DNA of 42,555 nt from Methylobacterium goesingense (GTDB lineage: Bacteria > Pseudomonadota > Alphaproteobacteria > Rhizobiales > Beijerinckiaceae): the NCBI RefSeq assembly GCF_022179225.1, contig NZ_BPQL01000005.1, forward strand, positions 1 to 42,555, read 5' to 3'. The translations under genes were made by a program, and so were the position numbers. Under the pieces are notes generated by a model, which saw nothing but the letters and a program-made list of their open reading frames with translations, was not told the origin of the DNA and did not search any database. Positions within the stretch are counted from its first letter, which is position 1, and each line of letters opens with the position of its first letter. Below, piece after piece: positions 25,387 through 33,305 of this stretch.

Positions 25387-26490
25387 ATGCGCTTTCCCAG
25401 CCCCGACGCGATCGAGTTCATCGGTTTCGCCGCCCCCCGCTATCAGTCGGAGACCCACGCGCCGGAAGGCCCGGCCATCGACCGGGATTACCTGCGCCTC
25501 CTCGCCCAGGCCCACGAATGGGGCGGGTTCGACCGCATCCTGGTGGCGTTCTACGCCACCGCGCCCGACGCGCTTCTGCTCTCGGCACAGATCGCGGCGG
25601 TGACGGACCGGATCGGCTTGATGATCGCCCATCGCACCGGCTTCACCGCCCCGACCGTGGCCGCACGCCAGTTCGCGACCCTCGACCAGCTCACGGGCGG
25701 GCGCGTCGCCATCCACGCGATCAGCGGCGGCGACGACCGCGAGCTCGCCCAGGACGGTGACCACCTCACCAAGGACCAGCGCTACGCGCGCACCGACGAG
25801 TTCCTGACGATCGCCCGGCAGGTCTGGACCGCCGCGAGCCCGTTCGACTTCGCCGGCGCCCATTACCGGGTGGAGCGGGCCTTCTCCGAGGTGAAGCCGG
25901 TCGATCCGCGCGGCATCCCGGTCTTTTTCGGCGGCGCTTCTCCGGCCGCCATCGCGGTGGCAGGCCGCCATGCCGACACCTACGCCCTCTGGGGCGAGAG
26001 CCTCGACCAGGTTCGTGAGGCTATCGCGCGGGTCCGCGCGGCGGCGGCCCCGCACGGGCGCGACCCGCGCTTCAGCCTGTCGTTCCGGCCGATCCTGGCC
26101 GACACCGAGGAGGCCGCCTGGGCGCGGGCGGAAGACATCCTGGCCCGCACCCGCGCTACCCGGACCGCGCAGGGGCTCGGCCCCGCGGCCGCCCCCCAGA
26201 ACGAGGGTTCGCGCCGGTTGCTGGCGGCGGCCGCGCAGGGGAACCGCCTCGACGCGCGCCTCTACACCGCCATCGCGCGGGAGACCGGGGCCTCGGGCAA
26301 CTCCACCGCCCTCGTGGGCACGCCCGAGCAGGTCGCCGAAGCCTTGCTGGCCTATCACGACCTCGGGGTGCGCACCTTCCTGATCCGCGGCTTCGACCCG
26401 CTGGAGGACGCCATCGCGTATGGCCGCGACCTCATCCCGGCCGTCCGCCGGCTGCTGGCCCGGCGCGCTTCCCGAGCGGAGGCGGCGTGA
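25387..26490 (+). CDS. LLM-class FMN-dependent monooxygenase (SsuD-like)
   Basis: A 367-residue luciferase-like TIM barrel. ATG 25387 has a strong ribosome site (AAGGAG, seven bases upstream). Family features are DRILVAFYATAPDALLLSAQ, the flavin-side GLMIAHRTGFTAPTVAARQ, GGRVAIHAISGGDDRE, and the late FFGGASPAAIAVAGRHADTY. SsuD and its relatives cleave alkanesulfonates to sulfite and an aldehyde using FMNH2 from a partner reductase. No reductase (ssuE) is present here. It starts 26 bp after the flavoprotein gene and overlaps the next gene's start. Confidence 0.9.
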   Translation: MRFPSPDAIEFIGFAAPRYQSETHAPEGPAIDRDYLRLLAQAHEWGGFDRILVAFYATAPDALLLSAQIAAVTDRIGLMIAHRTGFTAPTVAARQFATLDQLTGGRVAIHAISGGDDRELAQDGDHLTKDQRYARTDEFLTIARQVWTAASPFDFAGAHYRVERAFSEVKPVDPRGIPVFFGGASPAAIAVAGRHADTYALWGESLDQVREAIARVRAAAAPHGRDPRFSLSFRPILADTEEAAWARAEDILARTRATRTAQGLGPAAAPQNEGSRRLLAAAAQGNRLDARLYTAIARETGASGNSTALVGTPEQVAEALLAYHDLGVRTFLIRGFDPLEDAIAYGRDLIPAVRRLLARRASRAEAA

Positions 26491-27446
26491 TGCGGTTCCG
26501 CCTCGCGGTCCTCGCGCTCCTCGCCCCGACATTGGTGGCCCTCGCGGGGCTCGCCCGCGCCGACGAGACGGTGCTGCGCGTCGGCGACCAGCGCGGCAAT
26601 GCCCGCGCACTGATGGAGGCGGCCGGCGTGCTGGCCGACCTGCCCTACCGCCTCGACTGGAGCGAGTTCCCCGCCGCGGCCCCGCTGCTGGAGGCGCTCA
26701 ATGCCGGGGCGATCGATGCCGGCGGGGTGGGCGACGCGCCCTTCACCTTCGCGGCGGCCGCCGGGGTGCCGGTGAAGGCGTATCTGGCTTTCCGCAACCG
26801 GCAGGACGGCCTCGCCATCCTGGTCGGCAAGGATTCGCCAATCCGATCCGTCTCCGACCTGAAGGGGAAGAGCATCGCCACCAACCGCGGCTCGATCGGC
26901 CATCAGGTCGTGCTCGCGGCTCTGGAAGAGGCGGGCCTGCCGGCGAGCGCCGTGACCCTGCGCTTCCTGCCCCCGGCGGATGCCAAGATCGCGCTCGCCA
27001 GCGGCAGCGTCGACGCCTGGGCGACCTGGGAGCCCTACACCTCCACCGCCGAGCTTGCCGGCCTCGCCCGGGTGGTACGGGACGGCAACGGCATCACCCC
27101 GGGCCTGAGCTTCGCGGTGGCGAGCGACGCGGCACTGAAGTCCAAGCGGGCGCAGCTCGCCGATTTCGGCCGGCGCCTCGTGGCGGCGCGGGACTGGGCC
27201 CTGAAGGACCCCGCCCCCTACGCCGCCGTCTGGTCGAAGCTCATCGGCCTGCCCGAGGCGGTACCCCTGCGCTGGTTCGCGCGGGCCCAGTACCGGGCCG
27301 TGCCGATCGACGACGCCGTGATCACCGACGAGCAGCGCAACATCGACCTCTACGTGCGCGCGGGCCTCATCCCGGCGGGCCGCGCGCCGAAGGCCGAGGC
27401 GATCCTCGATCGCAGCTTCGAACCGGGCGCGGCTGCGGTACGATAG
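26490..27446 (+). CDS. SsuA/NrtA-type ABC substrate-binding protein 1
   Basis: A 318-residue periplasmic binding protein with a signal peptide (FRLAVLALLAPTLVALAGLA, cleavage after RA). Two-lobe fold markers are VLRVGDQRGNARALMEAAG, LLEALNAGAIDAGGVGDAPF, ILVGKDSPIRSVSDLKGKSI and ALASGSVDAWATWEPYTS. This group takes up sulfonates, taurine or similar. The ATG overlaps the monooxygenase stop (TGATG); GTG 26487 is an alternative start. It is a paralogue of the binding protein at 28027. No permease or ATPase gene follows, so it must use a transporter encoded elsewhere or the operon has lost those genes. Confidence 0.88.
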   Translation: MRFRLAVLALLAPTLVALAGLARADETVLRVGDQRGNARALMEAAGVLADLPYRLDWSEFPAAAPLLEALNAGAIDAGGVGDAPFTFAAAAGVPVKAYLAFRNRQDGLAILVGKDSPIRSVSDLKGKSIATNRGSIGHQVVLAALEEAGLPASAVTLRFLPPADAKIALASGSVDAWATWEPYTSTAELAGLARVVRDGNGITPGLSFAVASDAALKSKRAQLADFGRRLVAARDWALKDPAPYAAVWSKLIGLPEAVPLRWFARAQYRAVPIDDAVITDEQRNIDLYVRAGLIPAGRAPKAEAILDRSFEPGAAAVR

Positions 27447-27475
27447 GCCGCCACCCAAAGCGCGAGAGGCGATCC

Positions 27476-28012
27476 ATGCACGGCGACCACGACCATCCCC
27501 ACCCGCACGACGATCATGCCCACCACCCCGACGACCAAGCGCACGCGGCTCCGGCCGAACGCTGGAAGCACGACGGCGTGCGGGTGATCCCGGGCGACAA
27601 GCTCGACGCCAACACGGCCCAGACGCCGGGCATGTTCCGGCAGGCGGCGATCAACCATGCCCGCGTCGGCGCCCAGAGGATCTGGGCCGGTACCGTGGCG
27701 ATCGCCCCGGACGCCAAGACCGGTGTCCACCACCACGGCGCCCTGGAGAGCGTGATCTACGTGGTCTCGGGCCGCGCCCGGATGCGCTGGGGCGACCAGC
27801 TCGAATACGTGGCTGAGGCCGGCCCCGGCGATTTCATCTTCGTGCCGCCTTACGTGCCGCACCAGGAGATCAACGCCGATCCGGACCAGCCCTTAAACTG
27901 CGTGCTGGTGCGCTCCGACAACGAGGCCGTGGTGGTCAACATCACCGATGTCGAGCCGGTCGAGCGGCCCGAGACCGTCCACTGGGTCGACCCGATCCAC
28001 AAGCATCCCTGA
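27476..28012 (+). CDS. cupin protein with a histidine-rich N-terminus
   Basis: A 178-residue protein. The first 25 residues are a histidine/aspartate tract (MHGDHDHPHPHDDHAHHPDD; nine histidines in 23), likely metal-binding and probably unstructured. From about residue 50 comes a single cupin barrel: motif 1 GVHHHGALESVIYVVSG with three metal-ligand histidines and a glutamate, motif 2 GDFIFVPPYVPHQEIN with the fourth histidine. Cupins hold Fe, Mn or Ni and act as dioxygenases, isomerases or sensors; no reaction can be named here. It sits between two paralogous binding-protein genes, 29 bp after one and 14 bp before the other. Confidence 0.88.
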   Translation: MHGDHDHPHPHDDHAHHPDDQAHAAPAERWKHDGVRVIPGDKLDANTAQTPGMFRQAAINHARVGAQRIWAGTVAIAPDAKTGVHHHGALESVIYVVSGRARMRWGDQLEYVAEAGPGDFIFVPPYVPHQEINADPDQPLNCVLVRSDNEAVVVNITDVEPVERPETVHWVDPIHKHP

Positions 28013-28026
28013 CGAGACGAGACGCC

Positions 28027-28989
28027 ATGATCCATCGCCGCCAAGCCCTGCGCGCCGCCGCCGGCCTGAGCCTCCTCGCCCTGGTGCCCGGCGCCGGGCG
28101 GGCCGCCGATGCGGACAAACTCCGCATCGGCTTCCAGAAATCCTCGACGCTGATCGCCCTGCTCAAGGAGGATGCCGCCCTGGAGAAGGCCCTGGCGCCG
28201 CTGAACGTCACGGTCTCGTGGCACGAGTTCACCAGCGGCCTGCCGATCATGGAGGCGCTCAATGCCGGGCAGATCGACGTGTCGGCGGATGTCGCCGACA
28301 CCGTGCCGATCTTCGCCCAGGCGGCGCGGGCGCGGATCATCTACGTGGCGCAGGAGGCGGCCTCGCCGACGGCACAAGCCATTCTGGTGGCCGCCGATTC
28401 GCCGATCCGGTCGGTGGCCGACCTGAAGGGCCGCAAGGTCGCGGTGACCAAGGGCGCGGGTAGCCACTACCTGCTGCTGGCGGCCCTGACCTCGGAGAAA
28501 TTGTCGTTCAAGGCGATTCAGCCCGCCTATCTCACGCCCTCGGACGGCCGCGCGGCGCTCGCCAGCGGCAGCGTCGAGGCCTGGGTCGCCTGGGATCCGT
28601 TCCTGTCGGCGGCCGAGCGGCAGACGGGCGCCCGGACCCTGCGCGACGGCACCGGCCTGTCCCAGTACAAGCGCTACTATCTGGCCGGCGCCGACTACGC
28701 GACGCGGCGCGCGGACGTGTTGGCGATCCTGTTCGGCAAGCTGCGTGAGACCGGCGCTTGGGTAAAGGCCGACCCAGAGGCCGCCGCCGCCCGCCTCGGA
28801 GCCCTGTGGAAGCTCGACCCGGCCATCGTCGCCCAGGCGAATGCCCGGCGCAGCTACGCCGTCGAGCCGGTGACTCGCGCGGGGCTATCCGAGCAGCAGA
28901 CCATCGCGGACGCTTTCCGCGCCGAGGGCCTGCTGCCCCGCCCCGTCGACGCCGCGGCGCTGCCGATCTGGGCGCCGCCCGCCCTCTGA
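28027..28989 (+). CDS. SsuA-type sulfonate ABC substrate-binding protein 2
   Basis: A 320-residue periplasmic binding protein. The signal peptide (MIHRRQALRAAAGLSLLALV) begins with basic residues and is Tat- or Sec-like, with cleavage after RAA. The mature part resembles SsuA closely: LRIGFQKSSTLIALLK, VSWHEFTSGLPIMEALNAGQ, IYVAQEAASPTAQAILV, VAVTKGAGSHYLLLAAL and GSVEAWVAWDPFLSAAE. It should deliver aliphatic sulfonates to an SsuBC-type transporter, whose genes are absent here. It is the last gene of the operon; an intergenic repeat and gene remnants follow directly. Confidence 0.9.
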   Translation: MIHRRQALRAAAGLSLLALVPGAGRAADADKLRIGFQKSSTLIALLKEDAALEKALAPLNVTVSWHEFTSGLPIMEALNAGQIDVSADVADTVPIFAQAARARIIYVAQEAASPTAQAILVAADSPIRSVADLKGRKVAVTKGAGSHYLLLAALTSEKLSFKAIQPAYLTPSDGRAALASGSVEAWVAWDPFLSAAERQTGARTLRDGTGLSQYKRYYLAGADYATRRADVLAILFGKLRETGAWVKADPEAAAARLGALWKLDPAIVAQANARRSYAVEPVTRAGLSEQQTIADAFRAEGLLPRPVDAAALPIWAPPAL

Positions 28990-28992
28990 GGC

Positions 28993-29032
28993 GGTTTGCG
29001 GCCGGATCGTTCGGGTCCCGGCGCGGGTCGCC
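28993..29032 (+). repeat. dispersed repeat, copy B
   Basis: Begins GGTTTGCG and contains the core CGGATCGTTCGGGT, then CCCGG and CGCGGGTCGCC. It matches copy A (22421-22462, opposite strand) with one indel. It starts three bases after the stop codon of the sulfonate-binding gene. Just beyond, 29101-29115 forms a perfect 6-bp hairpin (TCTCCT/AGGAGA). Confidence 0.65.
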
Positions 29033-29107
29033 TCTCCTCCGAGGGAGCAACAGGGTTCGGTGTGGGCCTTCCTGGAGATCAACCACACCGCGGCCGACCT
29101 TCTCCTT

Positions 29108-29302
29108 TTAGGAGAGGGAGAACTGCGCGCGCAGGATCGGAGCCGCGTTCGCAGCCCGGCGCAGGGGTTCGCCGAATGAGCCTCGGGCGAGAAGGTCCTC
29201 GACGAACCGCGAGGCCGGCCCCGACAGCTCGGAGAAATCGCGGGCGTAGTGGTTGAGGGCGCTCACCGCCCAGGCGTCGGTGAGTTCGGCCGCACCGGAA
29301 GA
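29108..29302 (-). pseudogene. 3' fragment of an unidentified gene
   Basis: The minus strand has an open frame of about 60 codons with gene-like composition, ending at TAA (29110-29108). It reads GAAELTDAWAVSALNHYARD, FSELSGPASRFVEDLLARGS and then RRAANAAPILRAQF. There is no start, and the upstream side runs straight into the pyrE remnant, so this looks like the end of a truncated gene. I do not recognise the family. Confidence 0.4.
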
Positions 29303-29310
29303 TCGCCCTG

Positions 29311-29826
29311 ATGTCCCCCCTGTCCCCGCCGGCCGTGCCCTCCGCGCAGGTGGCCCGGGCCCTCGTCCGGGTCGGCGCCGTGCGCCTCGCTGCCGGCCAG
29401 CCCTTCATCTAAACTTCCGGTTGGGCGAGCCCGCTCGATGTCGACATCCGCCTGCTGATGTCGGATGTCGCCCTGCGCACCCTGGCGATGGACATCGCGG
29501 CTGCACGGCTGGCGGACGTCGTCGCGGAACGCGCCGTCAATGCGATCATCGGCGCGGAGAGTTCCAGCATCGCCTTAGCGGCCTGGATTGCCGAGCGCCT
29601 TCGGCTGCCGCTCCTCTACCTGCGCAAGAAGCCGATGGATTACGGCCACTATCCCGACACCGCCGCGCGCTGGGCCGAGCACGACCTCGCCCTGCACGGC
29701 CTGACCACTTGGCGCGATCTGCTCACCGCCCTGCGGGAGGCCGGAGAACTCAGCCCGGACACCGAGGCGACCCTGGACGCCTTCACGGCGGACCCGGTGG
29801 CGTGGTCGATCGCCCATGGGGGTCGG
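29311..29826 (+). pseudogene. pyrE: orotate phosphoribosyltransferase remnant
   Basis: From ATG 29311 the frame reads MSPLSPPAVPSAQVARALV, then RVGAVRLAAGQPFI, and hits TAA at 29410 exactly where PyrE has an aromatic residue before TSGW. Beyond the stop the same frame continues TSGWASPLDVDIRLLMSDVA, IIGAESSSIALAAWIAERLR and LYLRKKPMDYGHYP, then joins the C-terminal part (LHGLTTWRDLLTALREAG, FTADPVAWSIAHGG). About 55-60 residues containing the PRPP-binding loop are missing. PyrE makes orotidine 5'-phosphate; this copy cannot. An intact copy is expected elsewhere in the genome. Confidence 0.75.
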
Positions 29827-29829
29827 CGC

Positions 29830-29992
29830 ATGAGCCGGTCGCGCGATCGGGCGGACCGCATCCTCGCGGCGGTCGGCGACCTGTCGCGGGACGCGTTCGG
29901 CGTGACCCGCGAGGCCTACGGGGCGGCGAGGAGCGGGCGATGCAGGCGATCGAAGGCTTCGCCGCCGAACTCGGCCTCGCGGCGGAGCGGGA
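29830..29992 (+). pseudogene. N-terminal fragment of a carbamoylase-type amidohydrolase
   Basis: The frame continuing from the pyrE remnant reads MSRSRDRADRILAAVGDLSR, then DAFGVTREAYGAA. After a one-base shift near 29930 it goes on EERAMQAIEGFAAELGLAAE and RDA. The pattern GVTR..Y...E..A and GL..ERD is that of the M20 Zn-dependent hydantoinase/carbamoylase or allantoate amidohydrolase N-terminus. The metal-binding body is absent: the sequence joins directly to an ABC-transporter ATPase end. Identification rests on about 50 residues. Confidence 0.45.
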
Positions 29993-30340
29993 CGCTACCA
30001 GAACCTGTTCTCCGGCGGCCAGCAGCAGCGCGTTGCCATCGCCCGGGCGCTGGCCATGGACCCGGCGATCATGCTCTGCGACGAGATCACCAGCGCCCTC
30101 GACCCCGAACTCGTCGGCGAGGTCCTGCGGGTGGTGGAATCGCTGGCGGAGGAGGGCATGACCCTCCCGATGGTGACCCTCCTGATGGTGACCCACGAGA
30201 TGAGCTTCGCTCGCAAGGTGGCCGACCGGGTTATCGTCATGCACCAGGGCTCGGTCCACGAGATCGGACCGCCCGCCGAGATTTTCGGGACGCCGAAGAC
30301 CCTGGAACTGCGCCAGTTCCTGTCCTCGCTGCACGATTAG
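29993..30340 (+). pseudogene. 3' half of a polar amino acid ABC ATPase
   Basis: The frame RYQNLFSGGQQQRVAIARAL begins at the ABC signature and continues through Walker B (IMLCDEITSALDPELVGEVL, with Ile where DEPTSALD has Pro), the H loop (VTHEMSFARKVADRVIVM) and the normal C-terminus (EIFGTPKTLELRQFLSSLHD). This is the GlnQ/HisP type. Walker A and everything before the signature are lost. A 15-base tandem duplication with one mismatch (30164-30178 and 30179-30193) inserts five residues before the H loop. With no ATP-binding P loop it cannot work. Confidence 0.75.
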
Positions 30341-30367
30341 GACCGATTCTCGTCCGCACGCGCGGAT

Positions 30368-31630
30368 CTAGGAACCCATGCCGAGCGCTGCCTGGAACTC
30401 TGCTTCCGGCAGGAGCGCACCCCCGGTGGTCCAGACCACATGCGTGGCGCCGCGCGCGTCCGGTCGGGCCGCGAGGCTCGGGGCCACGGCCGCGAAAGCG
30501 GCGGCCGCCGAGGGTTCGAGGCGCAGGGCGGCGCGGTCCCAGAGGTCGCGCACCCAGCGGAACAGGGCGGCGTCCTCCACTGTGACCACCGCGTCGATGA
30601 GAGCGCCCACCGTGCCGGCGACCAGCATCGACGCCTGCGAGACCGCGAGCCCGTCGGCCGCCGTACGGTTGTCCAGGCCGATCGCGTAGACATCGACCGG
30701 ATAGTCCAGACCGGCGGCGAGTTGCACCAGCATGCAGGGGGCCGCCACCGGCTCCACGAAGATGCAGCGCACGGCGTCGCCGTAGAGGAGCTTCAGGCCG
30801 AGCGTCACGCCACCCGGCGCGCCGCCGACCCCGCAGGGCAGGTAGACGTGGAGCGGGTTCTGCGCGTCCACCGTGACGTTCGCGGCCCGCAACTGGCGCT
30901 CGAGGTCGAATGCCGCCGCCGCGTAGCCGAGGAACAGGTCGACGGAGCTCTCGTCGTCGACGAAATGCGCGTCGGCCCGCCCCGCGAAGGCCGCCCGCGC
31001 CGCCGCGACGGCGCTGCCGTAATCGCCCGCATGCTCGACCACGCGGGCGCCGAGATCGCGCAGGCGCCGCTTCTTCCAGGCCTTGGCGTCGTGGGACATG
31101 TGGACCTCGACCTGGAAGCCGAGGGCGCGGGCCATCACCCCGACGCTGAAGCCGAGATTGCCCGTGCTGCCCACCGCCACGGTGTGGCCCGATAGGGCTC
31201 GGGCGATCTCTGGCGTGGCGAGCCGGGCATAGGAATCGCTCGTCGTCAGCCAGCCGGCCTGCAGGGCGAGCGCCTCGGCATAGACCAGCACCTCGTAGAC
31301 CCCGCCACGCGCCTTGATGCAGCCCGTCACCGGCAAGTCGTGGTCGGCCTTCACCCACAGGGCCGCGTCGGCGCCGCCGCCGACATGGGCCGCGACCTCC
31401 GGCGTTAGGGCGAGCAGCGCAGAATCGATCCGGCCGGTCTCCAGGTTGGGGAACAGGGCCTTCAGCAGCGGATCGAAGCGGCGCCAGCGCGCCTCCGCCG
31501 CCTGGACGTCGGCGAGGCCGTAGGCGAGCCCGGGCAGCACCTCGGCCGTCGGGCGGCGATGCGGATTGAGCCAGACAGTCGGCCGCCCCGCGCGCACGGC
31601 CTCCGGGATGCTTGCGTGCTGATCGGACAT
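30368..31630 (-). CDS. dsdA: D-serine ammonia-lyase
   Basis: A 420-residue PLP enzyme converting D-serine to pyruvate and ammonia. It aligns along its length with E. coli DsdA: Schiff-base Lys106 in VTGCIKARGGVYEVL, IAVGSTGNLG-type loop (HTVAVGSTGNLGFSVGVMA), HMSHDAKAWKKRRLRDLGA, DDESSVDLFLGY, YLPCGVGGAPGGV and the late TTHLVW-type THVVWTTGG. I chose ATG 31630 because AGGGAAG precedes it; the open frame upstream runs into acdR. It lies 38 bp after acdR on the same strand, so the two are probably co-transcribed. The dsdX transporter and dsdC regulator are not nearby. Confidence 0.92.
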   Translation of the reverse strand: MSDQHASIPEAVRAGRPTVWLNPHRRPTAEVLPGLAYGLADVQAAEARWRRFDPLLKALFPNLETGRIDSALLALTPEVAAHVGGGADAALWVKADHDLPVTGCIKARGGVYEVLVYAEALALQAGWLTTSDSYARLATPEIARALSGHTVAVGSTGNLGFSVGVMARALGFQVEVHMSHDAKAWKKRRLRDLGARVVEHAGDYGSAVAAARAAFAGRADAHFVDDESSVDLFLGYAAAAFDLERQLRAANVTVDAQNPLHVYLPCGVGGAPGGVTLGLKLLYGDAVRCIFVEPVAAPCMLVQLAAGLDYPVDVYAIGLDNRTAADGLAVSQASMLVAGTVGALIDAVVTVEDAALFRWVRDLWDRAALRLEPSAAAAFAAVAPSLAARPDARGATHVVWTTGGALLPEAEFQAALGMGS

Positions 31631-31668
31631 GGGCGGCTTCCCTTCTCGGATGGTGGATGCGGGCGCGC

Positions 31669-32133
31669 TCAGATGTCGAGGGGCGCGTTGTCGACGACCT
31701 CTTTCATCACGAAGAAGGTCCGGGTCTGGCGCACCCCCGGCAGGGCGATCAGCGTCGCGCTGTGAAGGCGGTTGAAATCCGCCATATCGGAGACGCGGAT
31801 CTTGAGGAAGTAGTCGAAATCGCCGGCCACCAGATGGCAGTCGAGCACCATCGGCATGGCGCGCGCGGCGGCCTCGAAGGCCGCGAAGCTCTCGGGCGTC
31901 GAGCGGTCGAGCACCACGCCGACCATGACCAGGGAACCTCGTCCGACCTTCTCGGGCGCCACCTGCGCCCGCACGCCGCGCACGTAACCCTCGTCGAACA
32001 GACGCTGGATGCGGCGATGGCAGGTGGCCGCGCTGGTGTTCACCCGCTTGGCGATCTCGGCGTTGCCCATGCGCCCGTCCGCCTGGAGCAGGCGCAGAAT
32101 CTTCAGGTCCATCCGGTCCAGACCTTCGGGCAT
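31669..32133 (-). CDS. acdR: Lrp/AsnC family regulator, likely AcdR
   Basis: A 154-residue Lrp-type regulator: helix-turn-helix DNA-binding domain (LDRMDLKILRLLQADGRMGN, VNTSAATCHRRIQRL) and a ligand-binding RAM domain (about 65-150; AMPMVLDCHLVAGDFDYFLK). Divergent placement beside acdS with a 155-bp gap is the arrangement known from Pseudomonas, where AcdR senses ACC and activates acdS. ATG 32133 is the family-typical start (MPEGLDRMDLKIL); the frame extends 25 codons further. Because dsdA follows on the same strand, AcdR may also set D-serine lyase levels. Confidence 0.85.
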   Translation of the reverse strand: MPEGLDRMDLKILRLLQADGRMGNAEIAKRVNTSAATCHRRIQRLFDEGYVRGVRAQVAPEKVGRGSLVMVGVVLDRSTPESFAAFEAAARAMPMVLDCHLVAGDFDYFLKIRVSDMADFNRLHSATLIALPGVRQTRTFFVMKEVVDNAPLDI

Positions 32134-32288
32134 GGAAGATCCTTTCGTTGAGCAAGTATCTCGCGAAATTTTGAGGCGCCTGGAAGCATCCGGCAAGCCG
32201 GAACGCAAAAATCGAGCCCCAACTTCGAGAGCACCTTTCGCGGGCTCTTTGCTAGCTTTTCCGGGCTGACCACCGAGGACCCCGGCCC
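32134..32288. promoter_or_regulatory. acdR/acdS divergent control region
   Basis: 155 bp with a clearly raised AT content near 32150-32180 (AAGTATCTCGCGAAATTTTG) and 32205-32220. It must contain the promoters of acdR and acdS and, by analogy, an Lrp-type box. CTTTGCTAGCTT (32247-32258) could be part of the acdS promoter. I cannot place exact boxes. Confidence 0.5.
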
Positions 32289-33299
32289 ATGCTGTCGAAA
32301 TTCGAGCGTTATCCCCTCACCTTCGGCCCGACCCCGATCGAGCACCTGCCGCGCCTTACCGCGCATCTGGGCGGCGACGTGCTGATCTACGCCAAGCGCG
32401 AGGACTGCAATTCCGGCCTGGCCTATGGCGGCAACAAGCTGCGCAAGCTCGAATACATCGTGCCGGATGCCATCGCGAGCGGCGCCGACACCCTGGTGAC
32501 CATCGGCGGCGTGCAGTCCAACCACACCCGCATGGTGGCGGCGGTGGCGGCCAAGATCGGCATGAAGTGCCGCCTGATCCAGGAGGCCTGGGTGCCCCAC
32601 GAGGACGCCGTCTACGACCGGGTCGGCAACATCATGCTCTCGCGCATCATGGGCGCGGAGACGCAGCTCGTCGACGACGGCTTCGACATCGGCATCCGCG
32701 AGAGCTGGACGAAGGCCCTTGAGGACGTAAAGGCCAAGGGTGGCAAGCCCTACGCGATTCCCGCCGGCGCCTCGGTGCACAAGTTCGGCGGCCTCGGCTT
32801 CGTGGGCTTCGCGGAAGAGGTCCGCGCCCAGGAGGCCGAGATGGGCCTGCATTTCGATTATATCCTGGTCTGCACCGTCACGGGCTCGACCCATGCGGGC
32901 ATGGTGGTGGGCTTTGCCGCCGACGGGCGCGCCCGCAACGTCATCGGCATCGACGCCTCCTGCACCCCGGCCCAGACCAAGGCGCAGGTGCTGGAGATCG
33001 CTCGGAACACCGCCGAACTGATCGGCGCCCCGGCCATCACGGCCGATGACATCGTACTCAACGAGGACTACGCCTACCCGGTCTACGGTGTGCCCTCGAA
33101 GGAGACCGTCGAGGCCATTCGCCTCTCGGCCCGCCTGGAGGGCATGATCACCGACCCCGTCTACGAGGGGAAGTCGATGCAGGGCATGATCGACCTGGTG
33201 CAGAAGGGGTTCTTCCCCAAGGGCTCGCGGGTGCTCTACGCCCATCTCGGCGGCGCCCCGGCGCTGAACGGCTACAGCTACACCTTCCGGAACGGCTGA
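32289..33299 (+). CDS. acdS: 1-aminocyclopropane-1-carboxylate deaminase
   Basis: A 336-residue PLP enzyme that opens ACC, the plant ethylene precursor, to 2-oxobutyrate and ammonia, lowering plant stress ethylene. N-terminus [19 protein letters not shown] is typical. The PLP lysine is Lys50 ([11 protein letters not shown]), the ring-opening serine Ser77 ([13 protein letters not shown]), and [14 protein letters not shown] and [18 protein letters not shown] hold the tyrosine-glutamate and leucine-region residues that separate true deaminases from D-cysteine desulfhydrases. The start is ATG 32289. It stands alone, divergent from acdR and convergent with the LysR gene six bases away. Confidence 0.95.
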   Translation: MLSKFERYPLTFGPTPIEHLPRLTAHLGGDVLIYAKREDCNSGLAYGGNKLRKLEYIVPDAIASGADTLVTIGGVQSNHTRMVAAVAAKIGMKCRLIQEAWVPHEDAVYDRVGNIMLSRIMGAETQLVDDGFDIGIRESWTKALEDVKAKGGKPYAIPAGASVHKFGGLGFVGFAEEVRAQEAEMGLHFDYILVCTVTGSTHAGMVVGFAADGRARNVIGIDASCTPAQTKAQVLEIARNTAELIGAPAITADDIVLNEDYAYPVYGVPSKETVEAIRLSARLEGMITDPVYEGKSMQGMIDLVQKGFFPKGSRVLYAHLGGAPALNGYSYTFRNG

Positions 33300-33305
33300 G
33301 CCGTG

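Noticed and set aside
29993..30340. An intact amino-acid ABC ATPase starting at ATG 30056
   Set aside because: The frame contains only the signature-to-C-terminus half and has no Walker A; the upstream sequence belongs to a different protein.
32220..32262. A sigma-54-type promoter before acdS
   Set aside because: TTTGCT is present, but the GG and GC elements are not ten bases apart, so the -24/-12 pattern fails.
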